From: JBBKWU01 sp037969035
Lineage (GTDB): Bacteria; Pseudomonadota; Alphaproteobacteria; Micavibrionales; Micavibrionaceae
Length of the DNA: 39,998 nucleotides
Direction: 5' to 3'
Assembly (NCBI GenBank): GCA_037969035.1
Contig: JBBKWU010000004.1
Coordinates: 1 to 39,998 of the forward strand
The notes beneath the pieces are model-generated. The model was not told the DNA's origin, searched no databases, and saw only the letters and a program-made list of their open reading frames with translations. This document shows positions 8,490-16,905 of this stretch, piece by piece. The position numbers were made by a program, and so were the translations under genes. Every line of letters begins with the position of its first letter. The first letter of the stretch is position 1.

Positions 8490-8963
8490 ATGAAACATCT
8501 GTTTTTGGGACTAGCTACAATTTCTATGATCGCTTTGGGCGCTTGTAATACAACACAAGGCTGGGGCACAAAACAAACAATCGGCACAGGCGCAGGCGCT
8601 GTCGGCGGTGGTTTACTTGGTTCACAAATTGGCGGCGGCTCAGGTCGTATGTGGGCAACTGGCGCAGGCGTATTGCTTGGCGCGTTGATCGGTAGTGAAA
8701 TCGGTTCATCACTTGACCGTGCTGACCAAGCCTATGCAAACGGCGCGATGTCACGCGCACAAACAGCACCAGTTGGTGAAAGAGTACAGTGGCACAACCC
8801 TGAATCAGGGAACTACGGCTCTTACACACCAACACGTGAAGGCACATCAACAGCCGGTCGTTATTGCCGCGAATACCAACAGACAGTCGTTGTCGGCGGT
8901 AAAACACAAAGCGGTTACGGCCAAGCGTGTCAGCAACCTGACGGTAGTTGGGAAATCATCTAG
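8490..8963 (+). CDS. Glycine-zipper outer-membrane lipoprotein
   Basis: 157 residues. The signal peptide ends in the lipobox LGAC (Cys19), so the protein is probably lipidated. Residues about 31-72 form a glycine zipper (GTGAGAVGGGLLGSQIGGGSG, here given in part as GAGAVGGGLLGS, and LLGALIGSEIGSSLD) like the 17 kDa surface antigen and RT0821/Lpp0805 family. The C-terminal domain has RYCREYQQTVVVGGK and YGQACQQPDGSWEI, also family-typical. It is anchored in the envelope; exact role unknown. AAGGA lies 8 bases upstream of the ATG. It is transcribed alone and ends at a strong bidirectional terminator. Confidence 0.85.
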   Translation: MKHLFLGLATISMIALGACNTTQGWGTKQTIGTGAGAVGGGLLGSQIGGGSGRMWATGAGVLLGALIGSEIGSSLDRADQAYANGAMSRAQTAPVGERVQWHNPESGNYGSYTPTREGTSTAGRYCREYQQTVVVGGKTQSGYGQACQQPDGSWEII

Positions 8964-8994
8964 GCTGTCACCAGCTTAGATCATCAAGCGAATT

Positions 8995-9024
8995 TAAAAA
9001 GGCTGCCCTTGGGTGGCCTTTTTT
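8995..9024. terminator. Rho-independent terminator, likely bidirectional
   Basis: GGCTGCCC at 9001-9008 pairs with GGGTGGCC at 9011-9018, with a short loop, an A run before and a T run after. The A and T runs make it usable from both sides, which fits the convergent lipoprotein (+) and 465-residue orphan (-) genes. Confidence 0.8.
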
Positions 9025-9062
9025 ATTGGGTTTATTGGTCTTATTAGGGCAGGGCGGCGGCC

Positions 9063-10460
9063 TTAGGCAGAAATCTTTTCAGAGCTTTGATCTTCAATCG
9101 CCATTGTGGCCTTGATGGATTGGCCAATCAACTTTAACTCATCATGCGCAGCGCAAATGACAATAATTTTCTCCATAGTGACGGATGTGCCTTTGCGCTT
9201 TTCCTGAATGATAAGACGGTTAAAGAGGCGCAGATTTTCGATTGTTACTTTCGTGCGGCAGGATTCAAACTCTTTGCGTGCCAATGCTTCGGGGTTATGG
9301 CCTGATTTTATCCCTACATCCACGGCCTTTGCCGCATATTGCAGTGCAAGCGCGCACCAACCGTTAATTTCACCATTGGTGAGCTGCTCGTTCTGTTTAT
9401 CGGCGATATCGTTCAGTTGCTGTCCACTTTTGGCTTTAAGGCTACGGTCTAAATGTTTTTCGAAGAGATCGTTCGTAATGTGTTCGTGAATTTTTTCAGC
9501 CATACTGTTGATCATGTAGCTGTTGTAAAACTCGGTGGAGTCCTTGAATGACGAGGGAATGATTTGTGATATTTCTGTGATTTGATGCGCGATGAGGCGT
9601 GTGTGCGTGTGTCCTGCCATGTGGATGGCGGCGCCCAATATGTCTCTTTTGGGGATGTTCCGCCACACCATGTTTTGTGTGTTGCCGGCAAATACAATCC
9701 AGTGTTTTAACGCTTCATCATCATAAACATTTCCCAAATTTTGAGCGAGCTTCATAGCTTGCGCGATGATCTTCTTTTTTGGCCATGATTTACTAACAAA
9801 CATTTCGAGAGCCGTCTTTGCGCCGTCAATGGCAATGGGGAAGGGGTGATATTCAGGGTTGCCGTTCACGTGTTTGCTGAGGACATTTTTGATTCTCATT
9901 TGTGCAATGTCATTTAGAGCTTTTGTGTCGCCGTCATAACTGCAAATCAGGCCGCTAAAAATATCCGCGCATAGGCTGTTTCTGGTGATGGTCATGACCT
10001 CTTTAAACGCGCCTACTGTGCGATGCGCATTCGGATTGCTTTCATCGAGCACGGCGTTTGATGCTCCCGTTTTTTCAAAGTTTTGGATGCGGTGGATCAT
10101 TTGCCAAACTTGGTGCCATGCTGTTTGTTTTAAATTTTCTAGCGTTTCGTGCGCGCCAATGTTTAACGTGCAAATACACAAATAACGCCTGCTGCCGCGA
10201 GACAGTAGGAATCCATTGCCTCTAGCATAGGCAATGCCCAATATTTCTGATCTTTTGCTGGCGTGTGTTTGTTGTAAAAAGTGCAGCGCTGTTTCAGCCG
10301 CAGAGTGCCAGAGAATTTCTTGCGCGGCTAAACCCATGGCTTCGGTGGCGTGACCGTCATGGTGAACCACAAAATGAACCGATATGTTCTTATGGGACGA
10401 AAAAACCATATTCGAAATATGATTGGCGGCCATTTTTGCGGAATCCATGATGATGGTCAT
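9063..10460 (-). CDS. Hypothetical protein, 465 aa
   Basis: I do not recognise this protein. It is a long, mainly helical, His- and Ala-rich soluble sequence with no signal peptide. Two regions stand out: HFVVHHDGHATEAMGLAAQE near residues 29-48, and a His cluster AIHMAGHTHTRLIAHQI near 286-302. The latter could bind metal, although neither region gives a standard HExxH motif. A C-terminal segment (ENLRLFNRLIIQEKRKG) is basic. The ATG at 10460 is the first possible start; a second is at 10448; neither has a strong ribosome site. It is divergent from fabI and convergent with the lipoprotein, so it is probably a single-gene transcript. Confidence 0.65.
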   Translation of the reverse strand: MTIIMDSAKMAANHISNMVFSSHKNISVHFVVHHDGHATEAMGLAAQEILWHSAAETALHFLQQTHASKRSEILGIAYARGNGFLLSRGSRRYLCICTLNIGAHETLENLKQTAWHQVWQMIHRIQNFEKTGASNAVLDESNPNAHRTVGAFKEVMTITRNSLCADIFSGLICSYDGDTKALNDIAQMRIKNVLSKHVNGNPEYHPFPIAIDGAKTALEMFVSKSWPKKKIIAQAMKLAQNLGNVYDDEALKHWIVFAGNTQNMVWRNIPKRDILGAAIHMAGHTHTRLIAHQITEISQIIPSSFKDSTEFYNSYMINSMAEKIHEHITNDLFEKHLDRSLKAKSGQQLNDIADKQNEQLTNGEINGWCALALQYAAKAVDVGIKSGHNPEALARKEFESCRTKVTIENLRLFNRLIIQEKRKGTSVTMEKIIVICAAHDELKLIGQSIKATMAIEDQSSEKISA

Positions 10461-10550
10461 TGTTTTTACTACTTCGCGGATGGTTTGAGTGTTTGAACAA
10501 GGAACAGAATACTCTTAGGGTATTACATTAGGCTAGACGTATCTATTTAT

Positions 10551-10579
10551 TTGTGTAGGATACGGTAAGTTTTTATAGC
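10551..10579 (+). promoter_or_regulatory. Candidate sigma-70 promoter of fabI
   Basis: TTGTGT at 10551-10556 and TATAGC at 10574-10579 are separated by 17 bases and lie 30 bases upstream of the fabI ATG. Match is partial (about four of six at each box), so this is a candidate only. Confidence 0.35.
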
Positions 10580-10608
10580 AATCCTTTGAAAAATTCCGGG
10601 GTTTAAAC

Positions 10609-11463
10609 ATGGACAGTACAAAAATTATGCACGGCAAGCGCGGCCTTATTATGGGTGTGGCGAATGATCGTTCAATTGCTTGGGGTATCTCCAAAGCATT
10701 ATCTGATGCAGGCGCAGAGCTTGCGTTCACCTTCCAAGGCGATGCGCTTGAAAAACGCGTGCGTCCTTTGGCGGAAGGAATTGGCTCAAAAATCGTTCTC
10801 CCTTGTGATGTCACCGACGAAGGCAGCATCAGCAAAGTGTTTGATAAGATCAAAGCCGAGTGGGGCAGCATTGATTTTGTTGTCCACGCGATTGCGTTTT
10901 CAGATAAGAACGAGCTTGATGGGCTTTATCTCGATACAACCCGTGCGAACTTCCAGCGCACAATGGATATCTCTGTGTACTCCTTTACCTCTGTTGCGCA
11001 ACACGCAGCCCCTCTTATGAACGAAGGCGGTAGCCTTCTGACGCTGACCTATTATGGTGCTGAGCGCGTTATGCCGCATTACAATGTGATGGGCGTTGCC
11101 AAAGCGGCACTTGAGGCATCTGTGCGTTATTTGGCGGCTGATCTTGGCCCGCGCAATATCCGTGTGAATGCTATTTCTGCGGGTCCGATCAAAACATTGG
11201 CGGCAAGCGGTATCGGTGATTTCCGTTACATCCTGAAATGGAACGAGTTGAACTCACCATTGCGTCGTAATGTCACGATTGATGAAGTTGGTAATTCTGG
11301 CCTGTTCCTTCTGTCCGATATGGGCAGCGGTATCACGGGCGAGGTCATGCACGTCGATAGTGGTTACCATACCGTTGGTATGTGCAGCGTTGACTCAGCC
11401 GCTGAAACGGCAGAGCTTTTAAACTCTATTGCTCCGAAAAAAGATAAAACCGAAGCGGCGTAG
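10609..11463 (+). CDS. fabI: Enoyl-[acyl-carrier-protein] reductase (NADH)
   Basis: 284 residues, SDR fold. It reduces the trans-2 double bond of enoyl-ACP in the last step of each fatty-acid elongation cycle, in the cytosol. The N-terminal cofactor motif is the FabI-type GVANDRSIAWGISKAL (16-31). The active site shows Tyr148/149, Tyr158 and Lys165 (YYGAERVMPHYNVMGVAK), spaced as in FabI (Y-x6-K) rather than in ordinary SDRs. The later AGPIKTLAASGI and SGITGEVMHVDSGYH are also typical. Start supported by CCGGGG about 8 bases upstream. It is followed after 3 bases by a small secreted-protein gene. Confidence 0.96.
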   Translation: MDSTKIMHGKRGLIMGVANDRSIAWGISKALSDAGAELAFTFQGDALEKRVRPLAEGIGSKIVLPCDVTDEGSISKVFDKIKAEWGSIDFVVHAIAFSDKNELDGLYLDTTRANFQRTMDISVYSFTSVAQHAAPLMNEGGSLLTLTYYGAERVMPHYNVMGVAKAALEASVRYLAADLGPRNIRVNAISAGPIKTLAASGIGDFRYILKWNELNSPLRRNVTIDEVGNSGLFLLSDMGSGITGEVMHVDSGYHTVGMCSVDSAAETAELLNSIAPKKDKTEAA

Positions 11464-11466
11464 GCA

Positions 11467-11937
11467 ATGAAACACCTCATTTCTTTCCTTTGTGTTGTTG
11501 TTGTCGTTGTATCGTTGCTTGGCTTTTCTGTCTCGGCGAAGGCACAAGGCATCCCCCCAGAACATGTTGAGAGTATCTCGCGTATGGTGTTTGACCATAT
11601 GGCAGAGGCGCAAATCTCTGACGGCACACTCATCGGCAAAGAACGCGCGGCAAAACTGCCTTATCCCTTGCTTCCTTATGAGGTCAGAGAACTCATGATC
11701 GTTAAGGGCACAATTTCGGGAATGGCCGAAGCGTGCAAACTTGATTGGCTCGAACTGAACTTCAAGCCTTTAATGATGGCGTTACGTGCCGAAAATCAAT
11801 ACAACGACTATCAATTAGCCTACGCAGGTATGTTGCACGGCGTGTCAATGAATGGCGGCGAAGTCATGGCAAAGCAACATACGCCATGCTCTGATGATAT
11901 GAAAAAAAGCATTTCTGATAATATGATCACGCGTTAA
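11467..11937 (+). CDS. Secreted hypothetical protein, 156 aa
   Basis: Begins three bases after the fabI stop and has no ribosome site of its own, so translation is probably coupled to fabI. The first 26 residues are a Sec signal peptide (MKHLISFLCVVVVVVSLLGF, cleavage probably after AKA). The mature protein is helical, with Cys in EACKLDW and TPCSDDM that could pair as one disulfide in the periplasm. I do not recognise the family. Its last 11 bases overlap the end of the convergent gene at 11927. Confidence 0.6.
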   Translation: MKHLISFLCVVVVVVSLLGFSVSAKAQGIPPEHVESISRMVFDHMAEAQISDGTLIGKERAAKLPYPLLPYEVRELMIVKGTISGMAEACKLDWLELNFKPLMMALRAENQYNDYQLAYAGMLHGVSMNGGEVMAKQHTPCSDDMKKSISDNMITR

Positions 11938-12658
11938 TGAGATTTTGTTTGTAAAGTAAGTTGGGTTCGATGGTGAAACCACGGTCATATAATTCAACGA
12001 CACCAGCACGGTAAAAAGCTTGATAGCAATGGTCTTTTAATCCGTAATAGAGTGCTCCGTAACCGTTTTTTTCACCACGGGATTCTTCTTTCGTGCGAGG
12101 AATAAGAATGCTGTTCAAAAAATCAGCACCTTTGCCAATTTGGAATCCCATATAGCCATTTTCTATGTGATGACTTTTCGTTTTTCCGAAAACCATATTA
12201 TGGATTGAGAGGGAGTTTTGTACGGCTTCATCCAAAACCTGAATATCGTCAAGGTCAAAATCCGTATAAAAAACTTGTTTTGATGCTGTTGTTTTAAAGC
12301 AATGGGACAGAACAAGAAGTCTTGCTAAATCAACACGCGCCCAAATATTTTCTTTGGTATTCACGGCAAAGCGAGGATCGTTTTTGTAATCATCAATTTC
12401 ATGCAATGAACGAAGGTTTAGGTTGTTGGGGGCAAATAAATAAGCATGGCTCTCAATAAAAAAACGTGAGCTTAAATCCAAAAAGTTAAAATCAACCCAT
12501 AAATTGAACGTAACGTCAGGGTGTTTTTTTGCATTCTCATAAGCTTTATCAAAATAATGTAAGGGCACACCGCATAATGCGTCATCCTCTGTCGGTTCGG
12601 CGCACGGTTGTTTATTGATCCAAACATAATTGGCTATGATGTTATAACTCATACGCAT
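11927..12658 (-). CDS. Putative glycosyltransferase-like protein with DxD motif
   Basis: 243 residues. The layout resembles sugar-binding DXD glycosyltransferases of the TcdA/TcdB-GT32 kind. There is an N-terminal YVWINKQ where these enzymes have a WxW/G start strand, a central ARVDLARLLVL (108-118), and FYTDFDLDDI at 130-139 that supplies two overlapping DxD motifs for metal and nucleotide-sugar. The usual GG between the last two is replaced, so the assignment is tentative. No membrane segment or signal. It is AT-richer than its neighbours and lacks a ribosome site at either possible start (Met1 or Met3). These traits and its isolated convergent/divergent position hint at acquired DNA. Confidence 0.45.
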   Translation of the reverse strand: MRMSYNIIANYVWINKQPCAEPTEDDALCGVPLHYFDKAYENAKKHPDVTFNLWVDFNFLDLSSRFFIESHAYLFAPNNLNLRSLHEIDDYKNDPRFAVNTKENIWARVDLARLLVLSHCFKTTASKQVFYTDFDLDDIQVLDEAVQNSLSIHNMVFGKTKSHHIENGYMGFQIGKGADFLNSILIPRTKEESRGEKNGYGALYYGLKDHCYQAFYRAGVVELYDRGFTIEPNLLYKQNLINA

Positions 12659-12709
12659 TTATAAATAAATATGGGAATAATCGCAAGAAAAACACAGTTG
12701 CACGCTGCC

Positions 12710-12715
12710 TATAAT
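12710..12715 (+). promoter_or_regulatory. Candidate -10 box upstream of aroC
   Basis: A perfect TATAAT lies 41 bases before the preferred aroC ATG. No good -35 box is at 16-18 bases spacing, so the call rests on the -10 alone. Confidence 0.35.
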
Positions 12716-12756
12716 GCGCTACTCTTAGGGGTTTAAATATGAAAGAGGGACAACGC

Positions 12757-13842
12757 ATGAGCGGAAACCGTTTCGGAACATTATTTCAGTATCAGAGTTG
12801 GGGAGAGAGCCACCGCGCGGCGATTGGCTGTGTTGTTGATGGTGTGCCGCCGCGTATTCCGTTATCCGAATCCGATATCCAGCCCTTTCTTGATGCCCGC
12901 AAACCGGGGCAATCTCGCCATACCAGCCAACGTAAAGAATCCGATACGGTGCAAATTCTTTCAGGTGTGTTCGAGGGACAAACCACAGGAACGCCGATTA
13001 GCTTACTGATCGAAAACGAAGATGCGCGTTCCAAAGATTACGGCGATATCAAAGATAAATTCAGACCTGGTCATGCGGATTTCACCTATAACGAAAAATA
13101 CGGCATCCGTGATTATCGTGGTGGCGGCAGATCATCTGCACGTGAAACCGCTATGCGCGTTGCCGCAGGGGCAATTGCCCGCAAAGTGCTGCAAAGCCAA
13201 ATTGGCGCAGATGTGAAAATTCGCGGTGTCGTCACACAAATAGGCGCACATAAGATTGACCGTGAAAACTGGGATTGGGATACCGTCGGCAACAACCCGT
13301 TTTGGTGTCCTGATGCCAGTGCGGTATCAATCTGGGAAGATTACCTCGATAGCGTCCGCAAAAGTGGCAGTTCCATCGGTGCGGTGATCGAAGTCCAAGC
13401 AAGCGGTATCCCCGCAGGTCTCGGCGCACCCGTGTATGACAAGCTTGATGCTGATTTAGCCAAAGCCCTCATGTCCATTAATGCCGCCAAAGGTGTTGAA
13501 ATTGGCGACGGTTTTGATTGCGTGATGTTGGGCGGCGAACAAAACGCCGACGAAATCCGTATCGGTAAAGACGGCACGCCACAATTCCAATCCAACCATG
13601 CGGGCGGCATATTGGGCGGCATTTCATCGGGACAAGACATCATCGCACGCCTTGCGATTAAACCGACAAGCTCCATCCTCACGCCTGTAAAAACCATCGA
13701 TAAAAGCGGCGTTGAAACCGATATCGTCACCAAAGGCCGCCATGACCCTTGCGTTGGCATTCGCGGCGTTCCCGTTGCTGAGGCCATGATGGCTTGCGTT
13801 TTGGCGGATCATTGGTTGCGCCATAAAGCGCAGTGCCTGTAA
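12757..13842 (+). CDS. aroC: Chorismate synthase
   Basis: 361 residues from the ATG at 12757, preferred over the in-frame ATG at 12739 because MSGNRFGTLF is the family N-terminus and GAGGGA lies 6 bases upstream. It removes phosphate from EPSP with reduced FMN to give chorismate, the last common step to aromatic amino acids. Conserved strings are RPGHADFTYNEKYG, RDYRGGGRSSARETAMRVAAGA, and the C-terminal RHDPCVGIRGVPVAEAM. Oddity: the first signature reads GESHRAAIG where nearly all members have Gly after the His. The remainder is normal, so I expect an active enzyme. sppA follows after 31 bases on the same strand. Confidence 0.95.
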   Translation: MSGNRFGTLFQYQSWGESHRAAIGCVVDGVPPRIPLSESDIQPFLDARKPGQSRHTSQRKESDTVQILSGVFEGQTTGTPISLLIENEDARSKDYGDIKDKFRPGHADFTYNEKYGIRDYRGGGRSSARETAMRVAAGAIARKVLQSQIGADVKIRGVVTQIGAHKIDRENWDWDTVGNNPFWCPDASAVSIWEDYLDSVRKSGSSIGAVIEVQASGIPAGLGAPVYDKLDADLAKALMSINAAKGVEIGDGFDCVMLGGEQNADEIRIGKDGTPQFQSNHAGGILGGISSGQDIIARLAIKPTSSILTPVKTIDKSGVETDIVTKGRHDPCVGIRGVPVAEAMMACVLADHWLRHKAQCL

Positions 13843-13873
13843 TTAAATAACCACCTAAAAGAGAAAACCAGAT

Positions 13874-15748
13874 ATGCCCCTAAGACAGTTCACGCCCTTA
13901 TTCAAAAAGCCTTGGAACAAACGCCCAGAGCCAAAAGCAAAGTGGCGGTGGCGCAATGTGATTTGGACAGCGACCAAGCGCATGGCGATGGCGATGGGTT
14001 TTATGATTATTATCTCTGCGCTTATTTCTGTGCTGTTGATTGGTGCGGCGACGAAAGAAAGCAAGCCCTCTATCGCGAACAAGACGGTTTTGTACTTACC
14101 GATGAAAGAGGGTTGGTTAGAGCATAAATCCCAAGGCGGTTTCTCGTTCGATCTTGATGGACAGAAAATCACTGTGCGCGAGATTGTGGACGCGCTTGAT
14201 GCAGGCGCGAAAGACAAACGCGTGAAAGGCCTTGTCGCAAGCTATCAAGGCGGCGCATATAATTTGGCGCATTTGTACGAGGTGCGCAAAGCGGTTGAGC
14301 GGTTTAAGGCGAGCGGTAAATTCGCTTATATTTTTGCCCGCGATTTTGATGGGGGCGGTACGGGTGGTCTTGGTACATATTATCTGACCTCGGCGTTTGA
14401 CGAGATTTGGTTGCAACCGATGGGCACGCTATCCATTACAGGCATGAACGCGGAAACGCCTTATCTGCGCGGATTGCTCGATAAAATCGGGGTTGAGCCG
14501 CAGTTCTTTGCGCGCAAGGAGTACAAATCTGTACTCGAAAATATTGTGCGCTCTGAACCATCGGCTGCGAATACTGAAATGATGACCGCGCTACTTGCAA
14601 ATATCGGCAGCTTCGTCATTGATGATATCGCGCGTGATCGCGGCAAAACACCTATCGAGATGAAAACCCTCATAGATCGTGGCTTGTTCCTGGACAGTGA
14701 GGCTGAGCGTTTAGGGCTTGTCACGCATGTTGGCTATATCGACGATTTGACCAAGAAAATCAAAACCGATATTGATGGTAATCCTGAGAGTGAAAACGTC
14801 AAATTCCCGAGCCTCGGTTATTACGGCGCAGCGGTTAAGGGTGAGCACTCCTTGCAGGTTCGTAAGAACAAGAAAGACGTGGCGCTGATCTACCTCGCCG
14901 GAACAATCATGCCCGACGAAGATGGCGCAGGCAGCAAGCTATCATCGGCGCTGGATGTCTATGCCTTGATTATGGCCGCCGTCGAAGACGATGATGTGAA
15001 AATCATCGTGCTGCGGATTGATAGCCCCGGCGGTTCACCAACGGCTTCCGAAACCATCCGCCGCGCGCTCGTGCGTGCCAAGGAGAAGAACAAGCAAGTG
15101 ATCGTGTCGATGGGCGCGTTAACAGCTTCAGGCGGCTATTGGGTTGCCTCTGCTGCGGATCATATCTTTGCCACGCCAGGCACACTCACAGGCTCGATCG
15201 GGGTTGCGGGTGGCAAGGTGGTGTTGGACAAGCTCTGGGACAAAGTCGGTGTGAATTGGGCGGGCGTGCAATATGGCGAAAACGCAGACCTCATGTCGTT
15301 CAACAGCAAGTTCAGCGAAGACGGCGAACGCCGCTTTAACGCGTTGATGGACAACATCTATAACGGCTTTGTCGCACGCGTTGCGGAAGGGCGTGATATG
15401 AGCGTTGAGAACGTTGACGAAATCGCCCGAGGCCGTGTGTGGAGTGGCGCAATGGCGCGGGACTTGGGCTTGGTCGATGATATCGGCGGGGTGGATGATG
15501 CGCTGGATTATGCGGCGGCACAGATTGGCGCGAAAGACCGTGCGGATGTGAATGTTATCATCCTGCCGAAGCCAAAAACCACGCTTGAGATGCTGACAGA
15601 GTTTTTGGTGCAGCAAGTCAAAATGGGTGACGCGTTTAAGGTCTATGCGCCTGCGTTAGAGGCTGCGGCACCGATGCTTGAGGATATGCGGGTACAAAGC
15701 AAAAGCAATGGTAGCCCGATGATTTACGACCCTGTCGGCCTGCGGTAG
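13874..15748 (+). CDS. sppA: Signal peptide peptidase SppA, long (67K) form
   Basis: 624 residues, the two-repeat S49 form. One N-terminal membrane anchor (about 37-58) places the catalytic part in the periplasm, where it degrades cleaved signal peptides. The catalytic dyad is visible: Lys218 in RKEYKSVLEN in the first half, and Ser419 in MGALTASGGYWVASAADHI in the second. The oxyanion motif IDSPGGSP is at 382-389, and GTLTGSIGV follows the Ser. Start has AAGAGA about 12 bases upstream. It follows aroC at 31 bases, so cotranscription is likely, and ends at a hairpin terminator. Confidence 0.93.
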   Translation: MPLRQFTPLFKKPWNKRPEPKAKWRWRNVIWTATKRMAMAMGFMIIISALISVLLIGAATKESKPSIANKTVLYLPMKEGWLEHKSQGGFSFDLDGQKITVREIVDALDAGAKDKRVKGLVASYQGGAYNLAHLYEVRKAVERFKASGKFAYIFARDFDGGGTGGLGTYYLTSAFDEIWLQPMGTLSITGMNAETPYLRGLLDKIGVEPQFFARKEYKSVLENIVRSEPSAANTEMMTALLANIGSFVIDDIARDRGKTPIEMKTLIDRGLFLDSEAERLGLVTHVGYIDDLTKKIKTDIDGNPESENVKFPSLGYYGAAVKGEHSLQVRKNKKDVALIYLAGTIMPDEDGAGSKLSSALDVYALIMAAVEDDDVKIIVLRIDSPGGSPTASETIRRALVRAKEKNKQVIVSMGALTASGGYWVASAADHIFATPGTLTGSIGVAGGKVVLDKLWDKVGVNWAGVQYGENADLMSFNSKFSEDGERRFNALMDNIYNGFVARVAEGRDMSVENVDEIARGRVWSGAMARDLGLVDDIGGVDDALDYAAAQIGAKDRADVNVIILPKPKTTLEMLTEFLVQQVKMGDAFKVYAPALEAAAPMLEDMRVQSKSNGSPMIYDPVGLR

Positions 15749-15753
15749 TTGCT

Positions 15754-15778
15754 CGGGGCTGGGGCATCGCCCCGTTTT
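15754..15778 (+). terminator. Rho-independent terminator after sppA
   Basis: CGGGGC at 15754-15759 pairs with GCCCCG at 15769-15774, followed by four T. An alternative pairing of the inner GGGGC with GCCCC is equally possible. It lies 5 bases after the sppA stop and 3 before the end of the convergent HAD gene. Confidence 0.7.
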
Positions 15779-15781
15779 AGC

Positions 15782-16480
15782 TTACGACTTAAACAGCTTC
15801 CGCAAGCGGGCTTCTAGATCGACCCAGCCCATGTAGATATGCTCGGGCCCGAGGTTGTTTTCCAACAACACCGAAACAGCGGCATTCAAATTGTACCCAA
15901 TCGGCTGCACAGTGCAGGGCAGGTGCTTGCGCGACGCCATAGCAGCCGCAATGTCTTTACCACGATCACCAATCACCCACACAACATCATCCGCCGTCGG
16001 CACAACATCCATGCCTTCGAGTGCTTGCAATACAGCATCAGGATGCGGTTTGGCGCGGCGTAAATCCTCGCGGAAGATCTGCACTTTGAAAAACTCGGAC
16101 AGGTTGAACGTTTCCAAAATATCGTGGCCATAGCCTTTGCCAAGACCGTTACTGATAATGCCCATCGGGATATCATGGTCACGCAAAAACCGCAGAATTT
16201 CATAAATCCCCGGGCATGGCTCAACAATCTGGTCAACAGGCTTGCGGCGCACCTTGTGGAGTGCACGATGGACGAGCAGTTTGCGCCGCTTGCCCTCTTT
16301 ATCAAACGCCACAAGCGCAGGCGTTGCAATCTTGCGGCGGAACAGGCGCGACAGAAACTTCCCGCCCTTGTGATAGGTATCATCCATCCATTCCAGCACG
16401 GACAAAATCCACGGATTTAAATGCCGCACCGTGGTGCCGTCCATATCAAACAGGACTATCGTTGGTTTCTTCAAAGCCAT
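15782..16480 (-). CDS. HAD-superfamily phosphatase
   Basis: 232 residues from the ATG at 16480. The open frame runs much further upstream, but that part overlaps a divergent promoter and gene and does not look like protein. Motif I is FDMDGTT (near 11), with nucleophile and acid Asp; motif II is ISNGLGKG (near 109); the motif III Lys is in RRAKPHPD; motif IV is VIGDRGKDI. This is a Cof/Gph-type HAD hydrolase, probably a small-molecule phosphatase of unknown substrate. A basic insert (RLFRRKIATPAL to GKRRKLL) serves as cap. No clear ribosome site. It is divergent from the small membrane protein at 16586. Confidence 0.8.
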   Translation of the reverse strand: MALKKPTIVLFDMDGTTVRHLNPWILSVLEWMDDTYHKGGKFLSRLFRRKIATPALVAFDKEGKRRKLLVHRALHKVRRKPVDQIVEPCPGIYEILRFLRDHDIPMGIISNGLGKGYGHDILETFNLSEFFKVQIFREDLRRAKPHPDAVLQALEGMDVVPTADDVVWVIGDRGKDIAAAMASRKHLPCTVQPIGYNLNAAVSVLLENNLGPEHIYMGWVDLEARLRKLFKS

Positions 16481-16503
16481 GACAATAGTTTTAGCTGTTC
16501 TTC

Positions 16504-16533
16504 TTGAGGATACAAAGATAAAACTTGTATAAT
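16504..16533 (+). promoter_or_regulatory. Sigma-70-type promoter
   Basis: TTGAGG at 16504-16509 and a perfect TATAAT at 16528-16533, spaced 18 bases, lie 52 bases before the ATG at 16586. It is the best promoter match I found in the window. Confidence 0.6.
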
Positions 16534-16585
16534 GGTTATGGAAAGTGATAATGTGATACATCTTAAAAAGAAAAGGAGATAACAA

Positions 16586-16900
16586 ATGTCTGTAAATCGT
16601 AAAAAAGAAGCCGTAGCTCTTGGCGCAAGCGTCGCATTTTTGGGGGTTGTCGGTATATCGCTGTATTCCATGGGGATGCCTGATTGTGGCGCGCCTGACT
16701 CTACAAAAATGCAAAACGCTTTGGCGGATTTGGCGGTTGATTTTGAACAAACACCGATGAGCTCTTTCAATGAGTTCGGCGTGGGAACGCGTGCGGATTA
16801 TTGGGATAGCAAAGATCCTGCGGCAATAGTACCAAGGGCGGCTGTGGTCACGGATTCGAACACAGGCGAAGTCTGCGTTTATTTTGCTAGAAGACCGTAA
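16586..16900 (+). CDS. Small membrane-anchored hypothetical protein, 104 aa
   Basis: The start is well set by AAAGGAGATAACAA directly upstream. Residues about 9-29 (AVALGASVAFLGVVGISLYS) form one hydrophobic segment, so the protein is either anchored in the inner membrane or exported. The remainder (FNEFGVGTRADYWDSKDP, then TDSNTGEVCVYFARRP) is acidic and probably periplasmic, with two Cys (PDCGAP, EVCVY). Family not recognised. A good promoter precedes it and a decayed gene follows on the other strand. Confidence 0.6.
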   Translation: MSVNRKKEAVALGASVAFLGVVGISLYSMGMPDCGAPDSTKMQNALADLAVDFEQTPMSSFNEFGVGTRADYWDSKDPAAIVPRAAVVTDSNTGEVCVYFARRP

Positions 16901-16905
16901 GCACA

